NCBI RefSeq assembly: GCF_032452875.1 | Contig: NC_083875.1 | Span: 78,080,178 to 78,144,177 of the forward strand | From: Bos javanicus | Taxonomy: Eukaryota; Chordata; Mammalia; Artiodactyla; Bovidae | Length of the DNA: 64,000 nucleotides | Direction: 5' to 3' | Shown here: positions 41,700 through 52,829 of the stretch, piece by piece | How positions within the stretch are numbered: position 1 is the stretch's first letter | How the letters are laid out: every line of letters starts with the position of its first letter | Made by a program: the position numbers and the translations under genes | The notes under the pieces: generated by a model | Databases searched by the model: none | What the model was told of the DNA's origin: nothing | What the model saw: the letters and a program-made list of their open reading frames with translations, nothing else

Positions 41700-42845
41700 G
41701 TTGATTTTGTATATCTTTTTTTTTTTCTGTTGTATTTGTTGACTATATAAGTCTGTTTAATATTTGTTGTAAAGCTGATTTGGTGGTACTGAATTCTCTT
41801 AACTTTTGCTTATCTGAAAAACTTTTTATTTCTCCATCAATTTTGAGTGAGATCCTTGCCAAGTACAGTAATCCTGGTTGTAGATTTTTCCCTTTTAGTA
41901 ATTTAATATATCCTGGCCTTTAGTAATTTAAATATATTCCCTTCTGGCCTGCAGAGTTTCTGCTGAAAGATCAGCTGTTAAGCATATGGGGTTTCCCTAG
42001 TATGTTACATGTTGCTTCTTCCTTGCTGCTTTTAATATTCTTTCTTTGTGTTTAGTCTTTGTTAGTTTGATTAGTATGTGTCTTGGTATGTTTTTCCTTG
42101 GGTTTATCCTGTATGGAACTCTTCGTGCCTCTTGGACTTGATTAGCTATTTCCTTTTCCATATCGGGGAAATTTTCAACTATAATCTCTTCAAAAATTTT
42201 CTCATACCCTTTCTTTTTCTCTTCTTTTTCTGGAACCCCTATAATTCGAATGTTGGTGCATTTGATATTGTCCCAGAGGTCTCTGAACCTGTCCTCAGCT
42301 CTTTTCATTCTTTTTACTTTATTCTGCTCTTCAGAACTATTTCCACCATTTATCTTCCAGCTCACTGATTCGTTCTTTTGCTTTCAATATTCTGCTGTTG
42401 ATTCCTTCTAGAGTATTTTTATTTTCAGTAATTGTGTTGTCTCTGTATGCTTATTCTTTAATTCTTCTAGGTCTTTGTTAATTGAGTCTTGCATTTTCTC
42501 CATTTTGCTTTCAAGTTTTTTGATCATCTTTACTACCATTATTCTGAATTCTTCTTCAGGTAATTTTCCTATTTCCTCTTCATTTATTTGGATTTCTGTG
42601 TTTCTAGTTTGTTCCTACATTTGTGCAGTATTTCTCTGCATTTCCATTTTTTTTTAAGTTATTATGTTTGAAGTTTCCTTTTCCCAGGCTTCAGGGAAAT
42701 TTGAATTCTTTACTTGAAGAAGGTTGAATTCTTTTTTCCTTTTGGTTTCTGCCCTCCTAAGGTTGGTCCAGTGATTTGTGTGAGCTTCATATAGGGTGAG
42801 ATTTATGGTGAGCTTTTGTTTGTTTGTTTTTTCTCTAATGGGCAA
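41700..42845 (-). pseudogene. L1 ORF1 (RNA-binding chaperone) pseudogene
   Basis: ORF1p is the trimeric coiled-coil RNA chaperone of L1. The N-terminal part is open at 42845-42654, a lysine/glutamate-rich coiled coil follows in shifted frames (42650-42380), and the RRM-like and C-terminal domains appear at 42365-41997 (RIIGVPEKEEKKKGYEKIFE..., then KERILKAARKKQ). A TAG at about 41994-41996 cuts the C-terminal domain, whose remains (LTADLSAETLQARRE) follow. Start at 42845 is the best guess from length; the frame is broken. Confidence 0.8.
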
Positions 42846-43751
42846 GGCTGAGTGAGGTGGTACTCCTGTCTGCTGATGATTTGGTTTATATTTTTGTTTT
42901 GTTTGTTGTTTAGATTAGGCATCTTGCACAGGGTGCTACTGGTGGTTACGTGATGCTGGGTCTTGTATTCAAGTGGTTTCTTTTGTTTGAGTTCTCACTA
43001 TTTGGTACTCCCTAGGGTTAGTTCTCTGGTAGTCAAGTGTTTTGGAGTCAGTGCTCCCACTCCAAAGGCTCAGGCTTTGATTTCTGGTCAGGAACGAAGA
43101 TTCCACAGTCAGTTTGTTATGGCATTAAGGGGGAGTAAAACAAATATACAAAGACAAGAAACCAGAGATGAACTCCAGAAATATGGCATTTACAAAATCA
43201 GGCAAATAATAATTAAAATAATGGAAAAAAATAATGGAATATACACATATAAATATACACCCATGAGCAAAGTGAAAACAGTCCAACAAAAATAAAGTAC
43301 AGTAGATTGATCTGGTGAACAAAGTAAGTCAAAAATTATTTTCCAGTTAAGAACAAAAGTAACTTAAGCACAAGCTGGAAAACAAAACTAAAGCAAGGTG
43401 CCAAGTGGGGAATAAAGCAATGAAAATAAAACTAACAAATATGTTGAGAGGAAAGGAGAGAAAGAAAAGAAAGAGTATATATGCAAAGTTAAATAGAGGT
43501 AGAAAAAGAAGATTTATATACATTAAAGATTAACTGCAAGGGGAAAAGAAAGGAATAAATGTAGAAAAAATAATAATAGGTTAAAAAAAATTTTAAAAAT
43601 AGAAAAGACAAAAAAGAGAGAAAAACTCCACAGAACTGCAAAAACCCAATGTAGAGGCAGAGGTTTATCACAACAATAAAAAAATGTGACTGAGGAAAAA
43701 GAAAGAAAGAAAAAAGCTCAAAAGCTTAATTGAATTTCTTAGTGCCAATAA

Positions 43752-44029
43752 GGGAGAAGGCAATAGCACCCCACTCCAGTACTCTTGCCTGGAAAATCCA
43801 TGGATGGAGGAGCCTGGTAGGCTGCAGTCCATGGGGTCGCTAAGAGTTGGACACAACTGAGCGGCTTCACTTTCACTTTTCACTTTCATGCATTGGAGAA
43901 GGAAATGGCAACCCACTCCAGTGTTCTTGCCTGGAGAATCCCAGGGACGGGGGAGCCTGGTGGGCTGCCGTCTATGGGGTCGAACAGAGTCGGACACGAC
44001 TGAAGCGACTTAGCAGCAGCAGCAGCAGC
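43752..44029 (+). mobile_element. Bov-A2 SINE in the L1 5' UTR
   Basis: Two BovA monomers, linker 'cttcactttcacttttcact' and (CAG)n end at 44013-44030. Target duplication AGTGCCAATAA (43741-43751) versus AGTGGCAATAA (44030-44040). Confidence 0.97.
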
Positions 44030-44659
44030 AGTGGCAATAAAATTGACAACTACACCAGAGGGGTAAAAAAGAACAAAAAAAAAAGGGAAAAAGGATCCAA
44101 AAGAATCTACAGAACAAGTCAAAAAATAAGAATAATAAATGTTTTTCTTGAGTTTCTGCTGTCAGAATCCTTTCCGGTGCTGGGAATCACTGTCCACCTT
44201 ACCTCCTTAGGATGCCCTCCTAGACTGTACTGATCTCTGGACCTGCTGCGGGGGCTGCTCAGATTCTAATCTAGTCCTACTCCTGTGTGTTCTTGCCTCC
44301 AATGTCCACAGCTATCAGAGCTAGTGTTTTCTTTTATGGGAGCTCTCAATGACCTTTTATTTATTCCATAGATACAGAGTCTGCTTAGTTGATTGTGTGG
44401 ATTTAATCTGCAGTTGTACAGCTGGTGGGAAGGTTTTGGGTCTTCTTCCTTAGCCACACTGCACCTGGGTTTCTGTTGTGGTTTTATTTCCACCTCTACA
44501 TGTGGGTCGTCTGGTGGGGTTTAGCTCCCGAGGCTGTGCTGGAGGGCTTGGGTTTGCCTCTGTGAGGGCCAGGTGTGGAGATGGTGGGTCGCAGGGATTC
44601 TGGCAGCGCCAGGTACTCAGATGGGTTGGCAGTTGGGCAGCAGGAAATAAAGTGCTCTA

Positions 44660-44815
44660 GAAGGATATGGCAACCAGTATTGGCCAATATGCTCCAGTAT
44701 TCTTGCCTGGAGAACAGCCCTCCCTGACAAGGAAGCCTGGCAGGCCACAGTCTACAGGGTCGCAAAGAGTCAGACAGGACCGAAGAGACCCTGTGTGCAT
44801 AGGTACAAGACTCTT
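44660..44815 (+). repeat. BovA-like monomer forming part of the L1 5' UTR
   Basis: 'ctccagtattcttgcctgga' to 'gtcgcaaagagtcagacagg' is a BovA monomer, but its continuation 'accgaagagaccctgtgtgc' is not SINE-like and no target duplication is seen. It appears to be an old SINE captured in the L1 promoter region and inherited with it. Confidence 0.65.
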
Positions 44816-45796
44816 TTTTTTTGGCCTGTGGCAACTCTGCCCCAGTGAGAATTGAGCATGAAGGTGGTGTACCTGCTTGGACCCTGGCAGCACCAAGTGT
44901 TCAGGGACACAGACTGCCTCTGTGGTAGGAGTTATGGCTCATTCAGAGATCAGAAGGCCTCTTTGGTCAGCCTTTCTCCGTAGCTCCGCCCGTTGATGCA
45001 CTTAAAGGGCTCCCTGGCCTCTGTTGTTCAGCGCATCAGGCGTGTAGAGAGGCCCCTTTGGCTGGGGTCCTACTCTGTAGTTCCACGCGTCAGTCATTGA
45101 AAGGAGCACCCTGGGGTGGGGTCCTACTCTATAGTTCGGTGTGTCAGGCGTTTGATGGGCTAGCCTCTCCATTGTTCAGCTGCCCATGCTGGCGTGTAGA
45201 GAGAGAGAGGCTATGGTGATGGCTCCACCCACTACGTAACTCAGCAGTATCGCCTTGCTTCCTTGGCTGCCTGGCTTCCCTCCACAGGCATTTCCCAGCA
45301 CGATCTCCTTCCTCACATCCCCTCCATCTGTCTTTCCATAGTCAAGAGCAGCCCTCGCCTGGGGATTGCTCCACAATCCCTAAACTCCAGCTCCCAGCCA
45401 CTGCGCCTTCCAGGGGATCTGAGTCCCTGTCTGGGACATGTATGGCTGTGGCAAGGACTGTCTGATTCTCATTCCATTTAGGCTGCCACAGATCAGTTGT
45501 TTCACTCTCAGACTTAAATGTTTCTCCTCTGACTCAGACAATTTCCCCGCTGTGGGGATCAGACCCCTGCTTCAGTTCCTTCACCCACCAAGAGTAGGTC
45601 CAGTCCTACTAATATTCCTGTTTTTCCCCTTAGTTCCTTCATCCTACCGAGTTTTGCATGGTTCTATATATTCTTTTCTACTGGTGAGGTCCTCTTGTCC
45701 ACTCTCAGCTGATGTTCTGCATGCACTTCTGTATCTGAAGATGTTTTTCTGATGTATCTGGGGAGAGAGATGTAATCCACGTCCACCTACTTCTCT

Positions 45797-45810
45797 GCCA
45801 TCTTGTTCTC
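45797..45810 (-). promoter_or_regulatory. YY1-like motif at the L1 5' end
   Basis: On the minus strand the L1 begins GAGAACAAGATGGCAG; AAGATGGC is the YY1 core known to set transcription start in human L1 at the same place. It lies within the first 14 bp of the element, next to the target duplication. Function is inferred from the human case. Confidence 0.6.
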
Positions 45811-48800
45811 TGTCTCTGCTTTTTAAAATGCTGTTTAGGTTGGCATAACTTTTTTGCCAAGCAGCAAGCGACTTTTAATTTCATGACTGCAGTAACCATC
45901 TGCAGTGATTTTGGGGCCCCCAAAAGTAAAGTCTATCACTGTTTCCATATATATTTGCCATGAAGTCATGGAACCAGATGCCATGATCTTCATTTTCTGA
46001 ATGTTGAGTTTTAAGCCAACTTTTTCACTCTCCTCTTTTACGTCCATCAAGAGGCTCTTTAGCTCTTCTTTGCTTTCTTTTTTTCTTTCGCTGTCGTAAG
46101 TGTGGTATCTTCTGTATATCTGAGGTTATTGATATTTCTCCTGGCAATCTTGACTTCAGCTTGTGGTTCATTCAGTCCAGCATTTCTCATGATGTACCCT
46201 GCATTTAAGTTAAATAAACAGGGTGACAATATACAGCCTTGATGTACTCCTTTTCCTATTTGGAACCAGTCTGTTGTTCCATGTCCAGTTCTAACCTTTG
46301 CTTCTTGAGCTGTATACAGATTTCTCAGGAGGCAGGTCAAGTCGTCTGTTATTCCCATCTCTTTAAGAATTTTCCACAGTTTCCTATGGTCCACATAGTC
46401 AAAGGCCTTGGCATAGTCAATAAAGCAGAAGTAGATACTTTTCTGGAACTCTCTTGCTTTTTTGATGATCCAATGGATGTTGGCAATTTGATCTTTGGTT
46501 CTTCTGCCTTTTCTAAATCCAGATTGAACATCTGGAAGTTCACGCTTCATGTACTGTTGAAGCCTGGCATGAAGAATTTTGAGCATTACTTTGCTAGCAT
46601 GTGAGATGAGTGCAATTGTGTGGTGGTTTGAGCATTCTTTGGCATTGCCTTTCTTTGGGATTGGAATGAAAGCAGACCTTTTCCAGTCTGTGGCCACTGC
46701 TGAGTTTTCCAATTTGCTGTCATATTGAGTGCAACAGTTTCACTGCATCGTCTTTTAGGATTTGAAAGATCTCAACTGGAATTCCATCACCTCCACTAGC
46801 TTTGTTCATAGTGAAGCTTCCTAAGGCCCACTTGACTTCACATTCCAGGATGGTCGGCTCTAGGTGAGTGATCACACCATCGTGATTATCTTGGTCATGA
46901 AGATCTTTTTTGTACAGTTCTTCTGTGTATTTTTGCCACCTCTTCTTACTATCTTCTTCTTCTGTTAGGTTTTCTGTCCTTTATTGTGCCCATCTTTGCA
47001 TGAAATGTTCCCTTGGTATCTCTAATTTTCTTGAAGAGATCTCTAGTCTTTCCCATTCTGTTGTTTTCCTCTATTTTATTGCATTGATCCCTGAGCAAGT
47101 CTTTCTTATCTCTCCTTGCTATTCTTTGGAACTCTGCATTCAAATGGGTATATCTTTCATTTTCTCCTTTGCCTTTCACTTCTCTTCTTCTCACAGCTAT
47201 TTGTAAGGCCTCCTCAGACAACCATTTTGCCTTTTTCCATTTCTTTTTCTTGGGGACAGTCTTGATCACTGCCTCCTGTACAGTGTCACAAACCTCCATC
47301 CATAGTTCTTCCAGCACTCTGCCTATCAGATCTAATCCCTTGAATCTATTTGTAACTTCAACTGTATAATCATAAGGGATTTGATTTAGGTCATACTTGA
47401 ATGGTCTAGTGATTTTCCCTACTTTCTTCAATTTAAGACTGAATTTGGCAAAAAGGAGTTCATGATCTGAGCCACAGTCAGCTCCCAGTCTTGTTTTTGC
47501 TGACTGTATAGAGCTTCTCCATCTTTGGCTGAAAAGAATATAATCAATCTGATTTTGACATTGACCATCTGGTGACGTCCATGTGTAGAGTCTTCTTTTG
47601 TGTTGTTCGATGAAGGTGTTGGATGTGACCAGTGCATTCTCTTGGCAAAACTCTATTAGCCTTTGCCCTGCTTCATTCTGTACTCCAAGGCCAAATTTGC
47701 CTGTTCAGTTCAGTTCAGTTCAGTCACTCGGTCGTGTCCGACTCTTTGCGACCCCATGAACCGCAGCACGCCAGGCCTCCCTGTCCATCACCAACTCCCA
47801 GAGTCCACTCAAACCCATGTCTATCAAGTTGGCGATGCCATCCAACAATCCCATCCTCTGTCATCCCCTTCTCCTCCTGCCCTCAATCTTTCCCAGCATC
47901 AGGGTCTTTTCCAATGAGTCAGCTCTTCACATCAGGTGGCCAAAGTACTAGAGTTTCAGCTTCAACATCAGTCCTTCCAATGAACACCCAGGACTGGTCT
48001 CCTTTAAGATGGACTGGTTGGATCTCCTTGCAGTCTCTCCTTGCAGGACTCTCAAGAGTCTTCTCCAACACCACACTTCAAAAGCATCAATTCTTTTGCA
48101 CTCAGCTTTCTTTTATAGTCCAACTCTCACATCCAGACATGATTACTGGAAAAAACATAGCTTTAATTAGACAGACCTTTGTTGGCAAAGTAATATCTCT
48201 GCTTTTTAATATGCTGTCTAGGTTGGTCCTAACATTCCTTGTGAGGAATAAGCGTCTTTTAATTGCATGGCTGTAATCACCATCTGCAGTGATTTTGGAG
48301 CCCAGAAAAATAAAGCCACTCACTGTCTCCACTGTTTCCCCATCTATTTTACTGTGAAGTGAAGGGACAGGATGCCATGATCTTAGTTTTCTGAATGTTG
48401 AGCTTTAAGCCAACTTTTTCACTCTTCTCTTTCACTTTCATCAAGATGCTCTTTAGTTCTTCACTTTCTGCCATAGGTATTTCTTGACTTCCTAGTTTTG
48501 CTTTCCAGTCCCCTATAATGAAAAGGACATCTTTTTTGGATGTTAGTTCTAAAAGGTCTTGTAGGTCTTCATAGAACCATTTAACTTCAACTTCTTCAGC
48601 ATTACTGATTGGAACATAGACTTGGATTACTATGATATTGGGTGGTTTGCCTTGGAAATGGACAGAGATCATTCGGTCATTTTTCAGATTGCATCCAAGT
48701 ACTGCATTTCGGACTCTTTTGTTGACTATAATGGCTACTCCATTTCTTCTAAGGGATTCCTGCCCACAGTAGTAGATATAATGGTTATTTGAGTTAAATT

Positions 48801-49842
48801 CACCAATTCCAGTCCATTTTAGTTCTCTAATTCCTAATTTGTTGTTGTTCACTCTTGCCATCTCCTGTTTGACCACTTCCAATTTGCCTTGATTCATGAA
48901 CCTAACATTCCAGGTTCCTATGCAATATTGCTCTTTACAGCATCAGACTTTACTTCCAGCACCAGTCACATCCACAACTGGGTGTTGGTTTTGCTTTGGC
49001 TCTGTCTCTTCATTCTTTCTGGAGCTATTTCTCTGCTGATCTCCAGTAGCATATTGGGCGCCTACCAACCTGGGGAGTTCCTCTTTCAGTGTCCTATCTT
49101 TTTGCCTTTTCATACTATTCATTGGGTTCTCAAGGCAAGAATACTGAAGTGGTTTGCCATTCCCTTCTCCAGTGAACCGCATTTTGTCAGAACTCTCCAC
49201 CATGACCCGTCCATCTTGGGTGGCTTTACACAGCATGGCTCATAGTTTCACTGAGTTAGACAAGGCTGTGGTCTATGTGATCAGATTGGTTAGTTTTCTG
49301 TGATTGTGGTTTTCATTCTGTCTGCCCTCTGATGGAGAAGGATAAGAGGCTTATGGAAGCTTCCTGATGGGAGAGACTGACTGAGGGGGAAACTGGGTCT
49401 TGTTCTGATGGGTGGGGCCATGCTCAGTAAATCTTTAATCCAATTTTCTGTTGATGGGTGAGGCTGTGTTCCCTCCCTGTTATTTGACCTGAGACCAAAC
49501 TATGGTGAAGGTAATGAAAATAATGGACCTCCTTCAAAAAGTCCCATGCACAACACTGCTGCACTCAGTGCCCCAACCCTGCAGCAGGCCACCACTGACC
49601 CACACCTCCAGCAGGGACTTCTGGACACTCATGGACAAGTCTGGGTCAGTCTCTTGTGGGGTCACTGCTCTTTTTTCTTGGGTTCTGGCACACACAAGGT
49701 TTTGTTTGTGACCTCCAAGAGTCTGTTTCCCAGTTCTCTATAAGTTCCAATGGCTCTATGGTGGGGTTAATGGTGATCTCCTCCAAGAGTGCTTATGTCA
49801 TACCAAAGTCTACTGAACCCAGAGCCCCTGCCCCTGAAGACC
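45811..49842 (-). mobile_element. BovB LINE, 5' segment of the copy split by L1
   Basis: Minus strand from the 5' UTR (tandem units 49842-49500) through the start codon region (ATG at 49122), endonuclease (49122-48475 and 47703-47430, with intact SDHELL but GDWKAKLG), linker (47431-46949) and RT (46712-46059, with FIDYAKAFDYVDH; the YADD box reads YTED). Interrupted by another BovB at 47704-48474 and by the L1 at its 3' side; it continues at 35252-34771. The arginine codon after KV near the start is TGA, as in the plus-strand copy. Dead. Confidence 0.93.
47704..48474 (-). mobile_element. 5'-truncated BovB inside BovB endonuclease
   Basis: Complete tail (CAGTT)n at 47704-47724, C-terminal coding remains with YGCESW on the minus strand at 48102-48332, beginning at the MAESEELK region just after the YADD box. 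It has no target duplication. Compared with the plus-strand BovB at 20955-20967, 7 host bases (GGAGTAA) are missing at the insertion point. Confidence 0.93.
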
Positions 49843-49872
49843 CTTCTCTAGCTGGTATTTGTAACCAGGGCT

Positions 49873-50889
49873 AAAATTCTTAAAGAGATGGGAATACCAG
49901 ACCACCTGACCTGCCTGTTGAGAAATCTGTATGCAGGTCAGGAAGCAACACTTAGAACTGGACATGGAACAACAGACTGGTTCCAAATAAGAAAAGGAGT
50001 ACTTCAAGGCTGTATATTGTCACCCTGCTTATTTAACTTATATGCAGAGTACATCATTAGAAATGTTGGGCTGGAGGAAGCACAAGCTGGAATCAAGATT
50101 GTTGGGAGGAATATCAATAACCTCAGATATGCAGATGACACTACCCTTAAAGCCTCTTGTTGAAAGTGAAAGAGGAGAGTGAAAAAGTTGGCTTAAAGCT
50201 CAACATTCAGAAAACTAAGAGCATGGCATCCAGTCCCATCACTTCATGGCAAATAGATGGGGAAACGGTGGAAACAGTGTCAGACTTTATTTTTCTGGGC
50301 TCCAAAATCACTGCTCAGATGATGACTTGCAGCCATGAAATTAAAAGACGCTTACTCCTTGGAAGGAAAGTTATGACCAATGTAGACAGCATATTAAAAA
50401 GCAGAGACATTACTTTGCCAACAAAGGTCCATCTAGTCAAGGCTATGGTTTTTCCAGTGGTCATGTATGGATGTGAGAGTTGGACTGTGAAAAAAGCTGA
50501 GTGCTGAAGAATTGATGCTTTTGAACTGTGGTGTTAGAGAAGACTCTTGAGAGTCCCTTGGACTGCAAAGAGATCCAACCAGTCCATCCTAAAGGAGATC
50601 AGTCCTGGGTGTTCATTGGAAGGCCTGATATTGAAGCTGAAACTCCAATCCTTTGGCCACCTGATGTGAAGAGCTGACTCATTGGAAAAGACCCTGATGC
50701 TGGGAAAGATTGAGGGCAGGAGGAGAAGGGGACGACAGAGGATGAGATGGTTGAATGGCATCACTGACTCAATGGACATGGGTTTGGGTGGACTCTGGGA
50801 GTTGGTGATGGACAGCGAGGCCTGGCATGCTGTGGTTTATGGGGTCGCAAAGAGTCGGACATGACTGAACTGAACTGAACTGAACTGAA
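49873..50889 (+). mobile_element. 5'-truncated BovB LINE
   Basis: Starts in the RT palm region at 'aaattcttaaagagatggga', runs through QGCILSP-like and YADD blocks (50126), a ~22-bp deletion right after YADD, the C-terminal part (MYGCESW at 50464) and a (GAACT)n tail at 50868-50889. It lies head-to-head with the BovB ending at 49842. Only weak target repeats (TAAAAT). Confidence 0.93.
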
Positions 50890-51459
50890 TGCCTATAAAA
50901 TAGATTCAACCAATTTTATCCTTCCATAGTTTGAGAATTTGAAGAGACCTGAATCATCAAATGGTCCTGTGTTTTTCCACACTGTAGATCATTTAGGGTC
51001 AAGAAGTCAGTTTATTTGCATCCTGACCAGCACATTTTAGAAAGTGAACTATAATATAAGACCTTAGAGTGTTGCGTGTAGTAAGGATAAGCATTGCTTC
51101 TGAGGCTACTGTTTCAGCACTGTGTGTGTGCATATGCACACGTGTGTGTTTGTGTATTGATCACCGCATAAATCCCCCCAGCGTTTGGTGTTCAACCACA
51201 CTGAATTGGGGTAATACTAATTCTTGGTTTGTGGCACCACATATCAGCATTAGTATATGACTATATACATATCAGCACTTTCATTTTGCCTATCATCTTC
51301 TATTCTAGTGTTAAATAACATAATACTTAAAATATACACACTTAAAATAATACAAAGGTCACTTGCAACAACGAAGTAGAAAATTTCCAATAATGTCAAC
51401 TACCCTCTACTTCTCCTTCTGCATGTAACTACATTCTTAATTTTGTCTTTATATGTCCA
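50890..51459. other. Single-copy DNA, nothing recognised
   Basis: A short (TG)n-type stretch lies at 51121-51155. No repeat family or exon is recognised. Confidence 0.45.
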
Positions 51460-51850
51460 TACTGTTTGTATTTCTTTTGTTTGTTTTTTACTATGGAAAA
51501 TTTCAAATACTTTAATACAAAAATGCAGAGGAGATGGTATAATGAACAGTAATGTACCCACTTTTGAACTTCAACATGGATTAAGTCTCAGTCCATCTTG
51601 TTTTGTCACCATCCTCATTACCCCCATTTGGAAGCAAATCCCAGGTAATGTATCATTTTATCCATAAGCATTTCAGAATAAGACTTAAAAAACACAAAAT
51701 CATTATTGCATCTAAAAAATTTAACAATAGTTTTAAAATATCCCATCATTTTCAGAGTCTTAATTGTTTCAAGAATGATCATATTTATGAAAAAAACTGA
51801 AAATTTGAACTTTGACCTGAGAATTAAAGCTATTAAGAAATGATTCTCAT
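51460..51850 (+). repeat. Probable ancient mammalian repeat, family not named
   Basis: 'ggaaaatttcaaatacttta', 'gatggtataatgaacagtaa' and 'ggaagcaaatcccaggtaat' resemble a common old repeat class of mammals. The name cannot be given without a search. Confidence 0.45.
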
Positions 51851-52187
51851 TTTGTCTTTGATGTAACAAGCTATTATGGTTATTATTATTTTCAGTTATT
51901 TTTAAAGAGTTTTATTATATATATTATATTCAGATATATTCAGAAATGTGTGATATAACTATACTGAAATATTTATGGATGAGATGGTATGATGTTTGGG
52001 GCGGGCCTTGAAATAATAATACAAGAGTGGCGGTGAGTGGGTGGGGTTTAGATGAGATGAGATTGGCCATGACTTGCTTATTATTGAAGTTGAGGAACAG
52101 GCATATGGGGGCTTATTAAATTCCTCTGTTAGCTTTTATATCAATATATGTTTGAAATTTTCCATAGGAAAAAAATTAATAAAAAAA
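51851..52187. other. Single-copy AT-rich DNA, nothing recognised
   Basis: Includes a TATA-rich stretch near 51913-51950. No element recognised. Confidence 0.45.
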
Positions 52188-52400
52188 GAAAGTGAAAGTG
52201 AAGTCACTCAGTCGTGTCTGACTCTTTGCGACCCCATGGGGTGTAGCCTATCAGGCTCCCCCGTCCATGGGATTTTTCCAGGCAAGGGTGCTGGAGTGGA
52301 TTGCCATTTCCTTCTCCAGTGGATCTTCTTGACCCAGGAATCGAACCCAGGTCTCCGGCATTGCGGACAGACGCTTTACCGTCTGAGCCACCAGGGAAGC
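52188..52400 (-). mobile_element. Bov-tA SINE
   Basis: Reverse copy from 'agaaagtgaaagtgaagtca' to 'tgagccaccagggaagc', with a well-kept tRNA-like head (52330-52400) including 'tcgaacccaggtct'. Preceded by an A-rich stretch. Confidence 0.96.
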
Positions 52401-52829
52401 CATCCTGAAATAAACATTCTAGTGCATAAGTCCTTGTGCACATGTGAGGTTTTCTTGAGGGGATAAATTTGGAAGTGCAGCTTCAGCTCTCCTGGATGGT
52501 GTCAAGTTTTGCTCCCCGGAGTCAATGGCAGCCTCTGACAGACAAGGTAAGAACTGCCTCACTTTGAGGACAGTGAGTCCCATCTCTGTGTCTGTGCCTT
52601 CGTGCAGACTGTCCTGGTTGAGGAGGAGGAGAGGAGGAATGTGCTGACCAATGTCCCTTCTCCTGAGGGTGACAGAAGTGTGACAGGACGCAGCTGGATC
52701 AAAATAGCAATTTCTGGAACACGAGTACTTGCCTAAGTCTACCTACTGTTTGTTTTTCTACCTTTGAGCCCTTGTTTCAGGTTTAAGACACACCGTTTAC
52801 AAAAATCTACATACACTATTTTTGTTTTG
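52401..52829. other. Single-copy DNA, nothing recognised
   Basis: No repeat or exon recognised. Confidence 0.45.

Larger units (their letters stand above)
35267..45810 (-). mobile_element. Structurally full-length bovid L1 (with three nested insertions)
   Basis: Minus strand: 3' UTR with poly-A (35267-35631), ORF2 (41683 down to 35632), ORF1 (about 42845-41700) and a long 5' UTR up to 45810, where it begins GAGAACAAGATGGC. Target duplication TGTCTCAGCTTTTT (35253-35266) versus TGTCTCTGCTTTTT (45811-45824). Nested inside: BovB 36429-38320, short BovB 39591-39910 and Bov-A2 43752-44029. Without these it is about 8.0 kb, the expected size for a complete bovid L1. Coding parts are dead. Confidence 0.95.

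Noticed and set aside
44496..44834. Possible gene in a GC-richer part near 44.5-45.8 kb
   Set aside because: This is the GC-rich 5' UTR of the full-length L1, including a BovA-like part.
47632..48276. 214-codon plus-strand frame, one of the longest in the window
   Set aside because: Runs through the antisense of two different BovB insertions; a by-product of base composition, not a host gene.
49842..50889. 5' inversion (twin priming) of a single BovB
   Set aside because: The minus-strand partner has its own complete 3' tail at 34771, so two elements are present.
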